From Lentzea atacamensis (lineage in GTDB: Bacteria; Actinomycetota; Actinomycetes; Mycobacteriales; Pseudonocardiaceae): a DNA stretch of 64,000 nt. Location: assembly GCF_003269295.1 (NCBI RefSeq), contig NZ_QLTT01000005.1, forward strand, positions 434,001 to 498,000. Direction: 5' to 3'. The stretch's first letter is position 1; each line of letters starts with the position of its first letter. The translations under genes were made by a program, and so were the position numbers. A model generated the notes under the pieces. That model saw only the letters and a list, made by a program, of their open reading frames with translations, ran no database searches and was not told where the DNA came from. Of the stretch, positions 10,528 to 18,704 are shown piece after piece.

Positions 10528-10742
10528 TGTTCGCCCTCCCCTTGGCTCTTGTTCTGTGCACCTGATAATGGTTGTGATGCGCGGTGCAGATAACAACTCG
10601 GCACCCCATGCCACTCGTTCGTGAATTAGCAATTACACGACCGAGTGACAGGCGAGCTGTTCGTCACCAAAGGAAGTCACGATTAAGCTGAGGATCACCC
10701 GCTTTCGCCACTCGAATTGACGGCAATCTCACTCGCGCCGGC

Positions 10743-11915
10743 TCACCTCACGCCGACGAGCGTGGCGAACGGCTCCCGGCGCGGCAGAGCAGTCGGCAGG
10801 CCCGCCAGCCTCTCCAACGCGGAGCACACCCGCACGGCGGCACGCCCGTCGCCGAACGGGTTGCGCCCCAGCGGAAGCCGCAGCCGGGAGCCGAGCACCC
10901 ATCCCGCTTCGGCGAGGATGCGGGTGGTGTCCGTGCCGACGAGCCAGGCGCACCCGGCGTCGACGGCGAGCATGCGTTCGGTGGTCTCCCGCAGCACCAG
11001 CACCGGCACGCCGAACGTGGGCGCTTCCTCCTGGATGCCGCCGGAGTCGGTCAGCACGAGGGCCGCGCGCCGCAGCACGCGCACGAGGTCCGGGTAGTCC
11101 AGCGGGTCGGTGATGACGACGCGTTCGTGCCCGCCCAGCAACGACACGACCTGTTCGCGCACACCGGGGTTCGGGTGCGCGGGGATCAGCACGTGCACGT
11201 CGGGGTGGCGGTCGGCGATGGCGCGCACGGCGTTCAGCACGCGCATCAGCGGGCGGCCCCACGACTCGCGGCGGTGCACCGTGACGAGCATGAGCCGGCC
11301 ACCGGTGGCGTCCAGGGTGCGTTCCAGCGCGACGAGATCGGGGCTGGACGCGGGGAGATCGGCGGCCGCGACGCGCTGCACGGCGTCCACGACGGTGTTG
11401 CCGGTGACGACGATGTGGCTGTCCGGCAGGGACTCCACGTTCAGCGCGTTGGCGGCGTCGTCGGTCGGCGCGAGGTGCAGCGAGGTGATGCGGGAGATCA
11501 TCTGCCGGTTCCCCTCCTCGGGGAACGGGCCGTAGAGGTCACCGGTGCGCAGACCGGCTTCGAGGTGCGCCACGGGGATTCCGCGCCAGAAGGAGGCGAG
11601 CGCCGCGGCCAGGGTCGTGGTGGTGTCGCCCTGCACGAGCGTGACCGCCGGGTCGCGTTCCTCGAGCACGGCGTCGAACTCGGGCAGCAACCTGGAGACC
11701 AGCTCGGCCTGGGTTCCGTTGACCCTGGGCACGTCCAGCCGCACGTCGGGCACCAGGTCGAACGCGCTGAGCGCCTGCTCGACCATGCCGGCGTGCTGTC
11801 CACTGTGGACGATTGTGGGGCGGAGGCCGGGGTGCCCCCTCAACGCGATGGCGACGGGGGCGATCTTGACGGCTTCCGGCCGGGTACCCGCCACCAGCAG
11901 AACTTCTTTGCTCAC
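10743..11915 (-). CDS. wecB: UDP-N-acetylglucosamine 2-epimerase (non-hydrolysing)
   Basis: A 390-aa GT-B-fold epimerase making UDP-ManNAc from UDP-GlcNAc for surface polysaccharide or teichoic-type polymers. Motifs are the N-terminal GTRPEAVKIAP, the QGDTTT turn, HLEAGLRTGD and the DSGGIQEEAP nucleotide site. It starts at GTG 11915. It stands alone downstream of a strong terminator and within the block of surface-protein genes, which suggests a role in cell-envelope glycan synthesis (inference). Confidence 0.94.
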   Translation of the reverse strand: MSKEVLLVAGTRPEAVKIAPVAIALRGHPGLRPTIVHSGQHAGMVEQALSAFDLVPDVRLDVPRVNGTQAELVSRLLPEFDAVLEERDPAVTLVQGDTTTTLAAALASFWRGIPVAHLEAGLRTGDLYGPFPEEGNRQMISRITSLHLAPTDDAANALNVESLPDSHIVVTGNTVVDAVQRVAAADLPASSPDLVALERTLDATGGRLMLVTVHRRESWGRPLMRVLNAVRAIADRHPDVHVLIPAHPNPGVREQVVSLLGGHERVVITDPLDYPDLVRVLRRAALVLTDSGGIQEEAPTFGVPVLVLRETTERMLAVDAGCAWLVGTDTTRILAEAGWVLGSRLRLPLGRNPFGDGRAAVRVCSALERLAGLPTALPRREPFATLVGVR

Positions 11916-11942
11916 CGTTGTCCTCTCTCGGGGAGACCGGGT

Positions 11943-11978
11943 GGTCCGCCTGGGAGCGGGGGCAACCCCAGGCGGACC
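11943..11978 (-). terminator. Hairpin terminator after the LAVTG/anchor-P operon
   Basis: A perfect 12-bp inverted repeat (GGTCCGCCTGGG / CCCAGGCGGACC) with a 12-nt loop lies 3 bp after the LAVTG gene stop and just before wecB. No U-run follows; GC-rich hairpins without U-runs are common terminators in actinomycetes. Confidence 0.75.
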
Positions 11979-11981
11979 GTG

Positions 11982-12173
11982 TCAGCCAGCTCGGTTCGGT
12001 CTGGCCTTGACGGCGACGGCACGGCGCTTCCTGCGCGTCGAGTGCATGAGGAACGCACCCGCGACCAGAAGAACGATTCCCGCGACGATCCACCACGTCA
12101 CGTCCGCGCCGGTGACCGCGAGGGCTCCGACGCCCGTGCCGACACCGACGCCGGTACCGGGGACCTTGTACAT
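11982..12173 (-). CDS. 63-aa mini-protein with LAVTG sortase-type signal
   Basis: A very short protein consisting of a Gly/Val-rich N-terminus, LAVTG (about residues 18-22), a single hydrophobic helix and the basic tail STRRKRR. This is the complete layout of a class E (LAXTG) sortase substrate, but without a recognisable signal peptide or any mature domain. ATG 12173 has a GAGGAG ribosome site and lies 11 bp after the stop of the anchor-P-like gene, so both form one operon closed by a terminator. It might be a membrane peptide, a sorting decoy or a degenerate anchor; none is established. Confidence 0.75.
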   Translation of the reverse strand: MYKVPGTGVGVGTGVGALAVTGADVTWWIVAGIVLLVAGAFLMHSTRRKRRAVAVKARPNRAG

Positions 12174-12184
12174 CTGCCGCTCCT

Positions 12185-12967
12185 CTAGGCCTGCCCGAAG
12201 TGAGGCTGGGACTTGAGCGACGCGCGGCGGCGCAGCGCCACGAAAGCGACCGGAGCGGCGACGACACCGAGCAGGCCGAGGCCGATCCACAGGCCCGCAC
12301 CCGACGCCATCGGGATGGGCAGGCCGGCGGGACCGCACGTGGCGGACGAGATGATCACGTCACCGGTGCCGATGGACCCGAGCTTGCCCTGCAGCAGCTT
12401 GATGTGAATCGCGTTCACGGTGAGGCTGCCGTCGTTGTTCTTGATCTGCTCGTTGAAGATCACTTCAGCGATCTTGATGCCGGCCAGCTGCACGTCGAGA
12501 ACCGTGTTGGCCGCCGGGTCGGCGTTGACCTGGCCGAGCTTGCCGAGGTTGACGCCCGCGAGCTTGGACTTGCCGGCCAGACCCTTCTGGGTCGCCGTGC
12601 ACTCCGCCTCGACCAGCTCGGCGGAGATCTTGCCGGTGACCTTGCTGAGCAGGTCGACCCGGACGTCCGCGGTGCTCGCCCGCGAGTACACGCCACCGGA
12701 CTTGTCGTCCCGCGACGCGGAGGCGTTGATGACACCGGTCTTCAGGATCCCGGTGAGGTCGACGCCGGCGAACGTGTTCTGCGTCGGCCCGTTCGCGTTG
12801 GCGGCGGCGAACGGTTCCGCGTTGACCGCGGGGTTGCCGAGCAGCGTCACGCTGAGCTTGGCACCGTAGGCCGAGGCGTCCCCCGGAGCGGCCGAAGCAG
12901 GCGCGGCACCGGCCAAGAGAGCTGCGATCGCAACCACTCCGGCCAGTCCCGTCATTCGGACACGCAT
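12185..12967 (-). CDS. Choice-of-anchor-P-like surface protein
   Basis: A 260-aa exported protein. It has a signal peptide ending ASA, then a beta-rich region with paired strands (GVDLTGILKTGVINASA, VRVDLLSKVTGKISAELVEAEC, LTVNAIHIKLL, GDVIISSATCG). It ends with a short Pro/Gly linker, a single transmembrane helix and the basic RRRASLK tail. The VNAIHI...VIIS.ATCG ending is the pattern I associate with 'choice-of-anchor P' actinobacterial proteins. There is no LPXTG, so anchoring would be by the helix itself or by processing near PIPMASG. GGAAGGAG precedes ATG 12967. It is divergent from the exosortase-family gene, its possible processing enzyme. Confidence 0.78.
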   Translation of the reverse strand: MRVRMTGLAGVVAIAALLAGAAPASAAPGDASAYGAKLSVTLLGNPAVNAEPFAAANANGPTQNTFAGVDLTGILKTGVINASASRDDKSGGVYSRASTADVRVDLLSKVTGKISAELVEAECTATQKGLAGKSKLAGVNLGKLGQVNADPAANTVLDVQLAGIKIAEVIFNEQIKNNDGSLTVNAIHIKLLQGKLGSIGTGDVIISSATCGPAGLPIPMASGAGLWIGLGLLGVVAAPVAFVALRRRASLKSQPHFGQA

Positions 12968-13077
12968 GAAACTCCTTCCGTCATTCCTCCGGCCCCTGGG
13001 CATGGTCGAACCAATCTGGTTCACGCTTTCCGGGGCAATTACCGGCATCGGCTTTCTTTCGAGGGAACTGAGGGTTA

Positions 13078-13094
13078 CTCCCCGTATCGGGGGA
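13078..13094. promoter_or_regulatory. CCCC-N-GGGG palindrome upstream of anchor-P-like gene
   Basis: Between the divergent anchor-P-like and exosortase genes lies a palindrome of the form CCCCGTATCGGGG. Read on the minus strand it becomes TGTCCCCCGATACGGGGAG. A closely similar element, TGTCCCCCTAACGGGGGA, lies 52 bp upstream of the LAXTG surface gene at 30546-31241. The shared form suggests a common regulator; this is inferred from two copies only. Confidence 0.5.
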
Positions 13095-13260
13095 CACGAC
13101 CACCCAACTCGCCCAACGAACGCCACTCATCGTGGGTTTTTTGATCAATTTCCGGTTACGGCGTCACCCGATCCGGGGGTGCGGGCTGACGTTGCGTCGA
13201 CCGATGGAACGTCAGGTAGCCCGTCTGGGCGCTCCCTCAATCGGTGGAAAGGATCCTCGG

Positions 13261-13779
13261 GTGACGCTTGCCGTGCGCCGCACCGCATTCCCGAGCCGGG
13301 TGACGGTGGTCGTCCTGCTCGCCGCTGCCGCGGGACTCGTGTTCGCACACCGCCTGTACCGCACGGCGGAGATCTCGCTGTCCGGCGCGATCCTCGGCGT
13401 CATCAGCTCGTACGGGGTGGACGTGGTCCCCGACCGCCAGACCGTGTACTTCGGGCTGGGTTCGGACACGCCGCTGGGCCTGCGGATGACGCCGGAGTGC
13501 ACGTCCGCGTTCCTGCTGCTGCCGCTGATCGTGGTGGGCGCCGTGATGATCGCGCTGCGCCCGCGCATCCAGCACCGCGTGCTGCTCGCCCTGGGCATCG
13601 CCGGGCTGGCGGTCGTGGTCGTCAACCAGTTCCGCGTGCTCACGCTCGTGGGCCTGGTGAACTGGCTGGGCGTCGACACCGGCTACTACTGGGGACACAC
13701 GCTGCTCGGCTCGATGGTCAGCGTCTTCGGTGGCGCGGCCGCACTCGTGGCGTTCGTCTGGCTGGCCACCCGCAGGTGA
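13261..13779 (+). CDS. Exosortase/archaeosortase-family transpeptidase
   Basis: A 172-aa integral membrane protein with about five hydrophobic segments and the three invariant catalytic residues of the exosortase family in order: Cys80 (TPECTSAF), Arg125 (NQFRVLT) and His146 (YWGHTLLGS). Such enzymes cleave C-terminal sorting signals of exported proteins near the membrane. GTG 13261 was chosen because the hydrophobic core begins soon after and an AGGA precedes it; the open frame starts at 13132. It is coupled by GTGA to a processive GT2 gene, as in the Gram-positive XrtG arrangement. The subtype (XrtG-like or an actinobacterial class) is not resolved. Confidence 0.85.
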   Translation: MTLAVRRTAFPSRVTVVVLLAAAAGLVFAHRLYRTAEISLSGAILGVISSYGVDVVPDRQTVYFGLGSDTPLGLRMTPECTSAFLLLPLIVVGAVMIALRPRIQHRVLLALGIAGLAVVVVNQFRVLTLVGLVNWLGVDTGYYWGHTLLGSMVSVFGGAAALVAFVWLATRR

Positions 13780-15146
13780 GCCTCGACCTCGTTCTCGGGT
13801 TCACCCAGGCGCTCGCTCTGACCATGAGCGTCGCCTTCGTGACGTACGTGTTCGTGATCGTGGTGCCGTACCTGCGGCGCAAACCCGCCCCCGTCGGCGT
13901 GCCGAACTCGTTGGAGTGGCACTTCTTCGTGCCGTGCCGCGACGAAGAGGCCGTCATCGGCGACACGATCAGGTACCTGCGGACGATGTTCCCCATCGCG
14001 CACGTGTGGGTCATCGACGACGACTCCGACGACCGCACCGCTGGTGTCGTGCGGGCGTTGCGGCGCAACGGCGGTGTCCGCGATCCGCACATCCATCTGG
14101 TGCAGCGCCAACGCCCATATGCCCGCACCGGCAAGGGCAACGCGTTGAACGACGCCTACCGCACGCTGAAGCTGTGGATGGGCCGACGCGCGGACACGGA
14201 CCGCGCGATCATCGTGGTGGTCGACGCGGACGGCCGCCCGGCACCGAACTGCCTGGAGGTCTGCGCGGCACAACACCTCTTCGGCAACCCGCGGATCGGT
14301 GCCGTGCAGGTGGACGTGCGGATGATCAACGCCGGGCAGCGGCAGCCCGGAGTGTCGTGGTGGCGCAGGACGTTCGGCGCCGGACTCGTGCGGATGCAGG
14401 ACCTGGAGTTCCGCACGGCCATCGCGGCGATCCAGATGTCGCGCGGCGCCACCGGCACGATCTCCATGGGCGGCAACGGCCAGTTCACCCGTCTGTCCGC
14501 TTTGGACTCGATCGCCGGGCCGACCGGCAGCCCGTGGCGCGGATCGTTGCTGGAGGACTTCGAGCTCGGCGTGCACCTGCTGACCGCGGGCTGGCACACC
14601 GGGTTCACGCTCGACACGCACGTGAACCAGGAGGCGCTGTACTCGTTGCGGCGCTTCCTCGCCCAACGCACGCGCTGGGGCCAGGGAACCATGCAGTGCA
14701 TGCGTTATCTGCGCCGGATCTGGGACTCGGAGCACCTGACGACTCTCGGTGCCGCCGAGATGATGTACTACCTCGCGCAGCCGTGGATGCAGTTGCTCGG
14801 CACCCTGATCTACCCGATCCCGATGGCCCTCATGGCTTACCGGTTCGCCGTCTCACCTGGCGAAGTCGTGGCGTGGTTCTTCGACGGCGCGTGGATCCTC
14901 TTCACCGTGTACGGCGCGTTCGGCCTGTTGCCGTTCGTCCTGTGGGGACCGGTGTATCGCGCACGCTGTGTGCCCGTGGGCTTCTGGAAGTCCATTGGGT
15001 ACGGGTTCGGCTACGCGCTGTACATCTACACCTTCTACATCACGTCGTGGCGCGCGCTGTTCCGGTTGGTGCGCGGCAACAACGGCTGGACCAAGACCCG
15101 CCGGAACACCGAGCGAGCGGCGGGCAAGGTCGCCCTCGATGTGTGA
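13776..15146 (+). CDS. Membrane-bound processive family 2 glycosyltransferase
   Basis: A 456-aa GT2 enzyme with an N-terminal transmembrane helix, a cytoplasmic GT-A domain and three or four C-terminal helices. Catalytic signatures of processive synthases are visible: IDDDSDD near residue 80, VVDADGRP, LLEDFELG and the Q-R-x-R-W motif in AQRTRWGQG. This is the plan of hyaluronan/cellulose synthase-like enzymes. GTG 13776 overlaps the exosortase stop (GTGA), so the two proteins are made together. It may build a polymer to which, or with which, exosortase substrates are displayed (inference). Sugar specificity is unknown. Confidence 0.9.
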   Translation: MSLDLVLGFTQALALTMSVAFVTYVFVIVVPYLRRKPAPVGVPNSLEWHFFVPCRDEEAVIGDTIRYLRTMFPIAHVWVIDDDSDDRTAGVVRALRRNGGVRDPHIHLVQRQRPYARTGKGNALNDAYRTLKLWMGRRADTDRAIIVVVDADGRPAPNCLEVCAAQHLFGNPRIGAVQVDVRMINAGQRQPGVSWWRRTFGAGLVRMQDLEFRTAIAAIQMSRGATGTISMGGNGQFTRLSALDSIAGPTGSPWRGSLLEDFELGVHLLTAGWHTGFTLDTHVNQEALYSLRRFLAQRTRWGQGTMQCMRYLRRIWDSEHLTTLGAAEMMYYLAQPWMQLLGTLIYPIPMALMAYRFAVSPGEVVAWFFDGAWILFTVYGAFGLLPFVLWGPVYRARCVPVGFWKSIGYGFGYALYIYTFYITSWRALFRLVRGNNGWTKTRRNTERAAGKVALDV

Positions 15147-15153
15147 CCTGTCA

Positions 15154-15208
15154 CTTTGTGGACATCAGACAAAGACGTTCTCGAGCCGCCCTGGTTAACC
15201 TCAGTTCA
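15154..15208. promoter_or_regulatory. Inverted repeats upstream of bioY
   Basis: CTTTGT (15154-15159) and ACAAAG (15169-15174) form a 6-bp inverted repeat with a 9-bp spacer. Further down, TTAACCTCAGTTCA (15195-15208) resembles the half-site arrangement reported for the TetR-type biotin regulator BioQ, but the spacer differs by one. Either could control bioY; neither is proven. Confidence 0.3.
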
Positions 15209-15234
15209 CTCGCCTATCCGCCAGGGAGGGAACT

Positions 15235-15810
15235 GTGGCTCTCGCACTCGCGCCCCGTCGCACCGTGCTCGCCGACTTCGTGCCGGGCGCACTCGTCCGC
15301 GACCTGACCCTGGTGGTGGCAGGTGCCGCGATCACCGGCCTCGCCGCGCAGGTGGCCCTGCCGATTCCGGGCAGCCCGGTGCCGCTGACCGGCCAGACGT
15401 TCGCGGCGTTGCTCGTCGGTGCCGCTCTCGGCTGGCAGCGCGGCGCGACCTCGATGCTCCTGTACCTGATCGCGGGGGTCGCCGGGGTGCCGTGGTTCCA
15501 GGGCGGTACGTCGGGTGCGCCCGTCTCACTCGGCTACGTCGTGGGCTTCGTGTTCGCGGGTGCTCTCGTCGGCGCGCTGGCCAAGCACGGCGGCGACCGC
15601 ACGCCGTTGCGCACGGTCGGCACCATGGTGCTCGGCAACCTGGTGATCTACAGCGTCGGTGTGCCGTGGCTGATGGCCGCAGCCGGGATGGGCCTGGGCA
15701 AGGCCGTCGCCGTCGGTGTGCTGCCGTTCCTGATCGGCGACGCCGTGAAGATCGCCCTGGCGGCGGGCGTGCTGCCCACCGCCTGGGCTCTCGTCAAGCG
15801 GATGAACTAG
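15235..15810 (+). CDS. bioY: BioY biotin transporter S-component
   Basis: A 191-aa six-helix membrane protein, the substrate-binding subunit of an ECF-type biotin importer. Family motifs include ALPIPGSPVPLTGQTFAALL, the GW.RG turn, YLIAGVAGVPWF and GYVVGF. No BioM/BioN genes follow, so it acts alone or with a shared ECF module encoded elsewhere. It starts at GTG 15235 behind AGGGAGG. The stop overlaps the convergent gene by 4 bp. Confidence 0.95.
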   Translation: MALALAPRRTVLADFVPGALVRDLTLVVAGAAITGLAAQVALPIPGSPVPLTGQTFAALLVGAALGWQRGATSMLLYLIAGVAGVPWFQGGTSGAPVSLGYVVGFVFAGALVGALAKHGGDRTPLRTVGTMVLGNLVIYSVGVPWLMAAAGMGLGKAVAVGVLPFLIGDAVKIALAAGVLPTAWALVKRMN

Positions 15811-17696
15811 TTGCCCGTGTACTCGAAGATGTACAGGCCGTAGTCGCGATCGCTGGCCGCGACGTACTCCCTCCCGTTGTGCGAGAACACCTGGACGCCC
15901 CAGAAGTTGTTCCCGCCCTCGTCGATGAAGTGGCCGACCTCGACCAGGCTGTCGTTCACGATCTTCGTGACGCGGAGACCGCCCGAGTAGTAGGACAGGT
16001 ACGCGAGGTCGTTGCGGGTCGGTGAGGTCGCGACCTCGTGCACCGACAGGTCGCCGTGCCCGGACGCCTTCGCCGGGTCGTGCGCCTCGGGGATGGCGTA
16101 GGTGTCGAGCTCGGCCATCTTCCCTTCGTTGTTGCGGTACAGGTGCACGTAGCCCCACCCGTCGAACGACGAGCTGAAGGTGATGACGTCACCCGTGGCA
16201 CCGATGGCGAGGCCGGGGATCAGGCTGCCCTGCTCCGTGTCGCCGCCGGCGAGGCACTGGGCCTCGTCGTACTCGCCCTCCTTGTCGAAGAAGCCGAAGC
16301 CGGTCCTGCGGTCGACGGAGAACGCGGGCAACGTGCCCTCGAGCGTCATGCCGAACGCGCCGCACTCGCCTTCGCGGTTGACCACGACGGCCGCCTCGTA
16401 GCCACCGGCGGCCACCACGTTCGCAAGCTTCTCGGTGAACGTGCACGCGCCGCGGGTGACAACGGCGATCTGGCCGGTGCCGGCAGCGGGCGCGGCGGGC
16501 ACCGCGGTGTCCACGTCGCACGCTCGGCCGACGTAGATCCCGGTACCGGACAGGGTCTGGCCCGCGGCCAGCTGCGGCGTCAGGTCGCCCTGGTTGGCGC
16601 CGAAGCTCGTGCCGTCATCGGTGAAGGCCTTCAGCGCGTAGGGACCGAAGTCCTCGTCCGCGGCGATGACGTAGTCGTTGTTCTTCGTGAACTCGGACTG
16701 GTGCGCGTTGCCTTCCGGTGCGGCGACGATGCCTGCCGACTCGAGCAGTTCGGGGTCGGGGTTCGCGAAGTCGGTGTCACCGAGGTAGACGGGGTTCAGC
16801 GGGTTGGTGACGTCGAGCTTCACGTAGCCGGCGTCCCAGTAGGAGATCAGCATGACCTGCCTGCCCGCGATCTCCTTCACGATCATGTCGTGGTGGAAGA
16901 CCTCGACCAGGTTCGCCGGTGCCGCCTGGAGGATCTGCGGGAACCGCTCGAACAGGTCGTACTCCGCGATCATCACGGGCGCGCGCGGGTCGGTGATGTC
17001 GAAGATGTCGACGTCGGCGAACTCCTCGTCGTCGACGAGCACCGCGTAGGCCTTGTCGCCCGCGTCCCAGATGAAGACGCTGTGCACCTCGTGTGCGAGG
17101 CCGGCGGCGTTGCGGCTCACGGGATCGAAGTCGCCGAAGCCCTGCGCGAGGTACTTGTGCACCTTGGGGTTGGTGACGTCGACGAGGGTGGCGCCGCCGA
17201 CGGTGGTGGTGTTGAGGTGGGTACCGCAGATCTCGTTGTTGAACGCGAGGACGTCGCCGGTGAACTTCGGCGTGTCGATGCGGACCACCTGGGAGCCCTC
17301 ACCGACGTAGCTGTCCTGGCCGGTGCGGATGAAGTTGATCTGCTTGGGTTTGGCGGGGTCCCTGATGTCGAAGACGTACACGCCGCCCTTCTGACAGTTG
17401 GGGTCCCGGAACGCCGCGAGGTAGGCGTAGCCGTTGTGGACCCCGACGTCGGCGACGCGGCCTTCGGTGTCCTGGTTGATCGCGGCCTTGCCGACGACCT
17501 TGACGTTGGCTTTGCTCGCGGGCAGGTGCCCGTGGTCACCTCCGTGCTGGTGGTGGCCGTGGGTGGCTTCGGCGTGGTCGATGCCTCCGTCGGTGGAGGT
17601 GGAGCCGCCCGCCTCGTGGGCGACGGCGGCGGGGGTGATGAGGATCAGCGCGGAGAGCGCTGCGAGGAGTACCGGTCTGCGGCGGAGAGAGGACAC
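15807..17696 (-). CDS. Large secreted LVIVD-repeat beta-propeller protein with PA-domain insert
   Basis: A 629-aa exported protein. It has a signal peptide (basic RRR, then a hydrophobic stretch ending VAHEAGG) followed by a His-rich segment (HAEATHGHHQHGGDHGH) that could bind metal. LVIVD-type propeller repeats then recur (VADVGVHNGYAYLAAF, VYVFDIRDPAKP, ADVDIFDITDPRAP, VKLDVTNPLNP, LSYYSGGLRV). Around residues 395-470 a protease-associated-like insert interrupts the propeller (GQIAVVTRGACTFTEK). No membrane anchor is present. It is probably an extracellular binding protein; no catalytic site is recognised. Confidence 0.85.
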   Translation of the reverse strand: MSSLRRRPVLLAALSALILITPAAVAHEAGGSTSTDGGIDHAEATHGHHQHGGDHGHLPASKANVKVVGKAAINQDTEGRVADVGVHNGYAYLAAFRDPNCQKGGVYVFDIRDPAKPKQINFIRTGQDSYVGEGSQVVRIDTPKFTGDVLAFNNEICGTHLNTTTVGGATLVDVTNPKVHKYLAQGFGDFDPVSRNAAGLAHEVHSVFIWDAGDKAYAVLVDDEEFADVDIFDITDPRAPVMIAEYDLFERFPQILQAAPANLVEVFHHDMIVKEIAGRQVMLISYWDAGYVKLDVTNPLNPVYLGDTDFANPDPELLESAGIVAAPEGNAHQSEFTKNNDYVIAADEDFGPYALKAFTDDGTSFGANQGDLTPQLAAGQTLSGTGIYVGRACDVDTAVPAAPAAGTGQIAVVTRGACTFTEKLANVVAAGGYEAAVVVNREGECGAFGMTLEGTLPAFSVDRRTGFGFFDKEGEYDEAQCLAGGDTEQGSLIPGLAIGATGDVITFSSSFDGWGYVHLYRNNEGKMAELDTYAIPEAHDPAKASGHGDLSVHEVATSPTRNDLAYLSYYSGGLRVTKIVNDSLVEVGHFIDEGGNNFWGVQVFSHNGREYVAASDRDYGLYIFEYTGN

Positions 17697-17701
17697 GAGT
17701 G

Positions 17702-17709
17702 CCTCCTTT
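17702..17709 (-). promoter_or_regulatory. Strong Shine-Dalgarno that fixes the LVIVD-protein start
   Basis: AAAGGAGG on the minus strand ends 5 nt before GTG 17696. The upstream ATG at 17717 has no such site and would overlap this element, so GTG 17696 is the better start. Confidence 0.75.
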
Positions 17710-17863
17710 TGGTGCATTGTGAGCCGCGTCACTCTCCGTCGCTTCTTGTCGGAACACAAGCGTCTGCGGACCTGATTCGGTCCAGTAGCCGTGTGCGGGT
17801 TCGCGCTGTTCGGCCGGATCCTCCACGACGTAACGACGTGAGGTCCGCAGCCGAGAAATCCGC

Positions 17864-18652
17864 GTGACAACGCATACCCCGGAAGAGCTGGGCTGTCTCG
17901 CCGGCGGTCCCGCGCGCGCCGCCGAGGTCGCGCTGGCCAGGCTGCTGCACGCCGGCCTGGTGCGGATCTCCCGCGAGGGCGTGGTGACCGCCGTCCACCT
18001 GCCAGGCCGCCGCCCGGCGACACCGCTGGAGGCGCAGATCCTGAACGGACTGCGGGGCCGCCGGTACCTGGAGGAGGTCCTGCGCGATGCCGCGGCCTCG
18101 GCCGAGGCCGCGGGCCTGCGCGCCCACCTGGCGGACCGGGGGCTGCTGCGGCGCCGGCGCTCGTGGCGGCCCCGGCTGTACCCGTGGCTGTTCCTGCTGG
18201 GGATCGGTCTCGTGCTGCTGGGGTTCGCCGACCTCGTCTTCCCGGAGATCACCGGGTTCCTGACCGACGTGGTGCCGCGGCTCGCCGAAGTCCCGCGCTG
18301 GGCCTTCTTCGCCGCCGGGGCGGCGCTGATCGTGTGGGCGTCGGCGCTGAAAGCGCGCGATCCCGGCCGGCTGCGCACCAGGGCCGGCTACCAGCTGGTG
18401 AACCGGGCGGGCCGGCACGTCTCCCCGCACGACCCGCTGAACGCGGTCGCGGTGCTCGGCCTGCGCGGCAGGATCGGCCGGGTCGCGGTCGCCGGGCTGG
18501 TCGGGCTGACGCCCGCGATGGCAGGGCTGCTGCCCGCGCGTGAGACGTCGTCGAGCAGCAGTTGCGGGAGCGGTTGTTCGTCGAGCTCGTGCGGCGGCGA
18601 CAGCGGTGGTAGCGGCTGCGGTGGTGGATGCGGCGGCGGTGGCGGCGACTGA
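17864..18652 (+). CDS. TIGR04222-type membrane protein with Cys/Gly-rich tail
   Basis: A 262-aa protein. The N-terminal half has a winged-helix-like block (PARAAEVALARLLHAGLVRISREG), followed by two hydrophobic hairpins around residues 105-130 and 145-165. The last 35 residues are almost only Ser, Gly and Cys, with seven cysteines (for example SCGSGCSSSSC and SGCGGGCGGGGGD). This layout matches the uncharacterised TIGR04222 actinobacterial family. The tail could bind metal or be modified; this is unproven. It starts at GTG 17864, divergent from the LVIVD protein. Confidence 0.8.
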   Translation: MTTHTPEELGCLAGGPARAAEVALARLLHAGLVRISREGVVTAVHLPGRRPATPLEAQILNGLRGRRYLEEVLRDAAASAEAAGLRAHLADRGLLRRRRSWRPRLYPWLFLLGIGLVLLGFADLVFPEITGFLTDVVPRLAEVPRWAFFAAGAALIVWASALKARDPGRLRTRAGYQLVNRAGRHVSPHDPLNAVAVLGLRGRIGRVAVAGLVGLTPAMAGLLPARETSSSSSCGSGCSSSSCGGDSGGSGCGGGCGGGGGD

Positions 18653-18704
18653 AGTCCGCGATGCCTGACGGGGACTGTCGGACCTGCCGGGTACGGTCTG
18701 TCCC

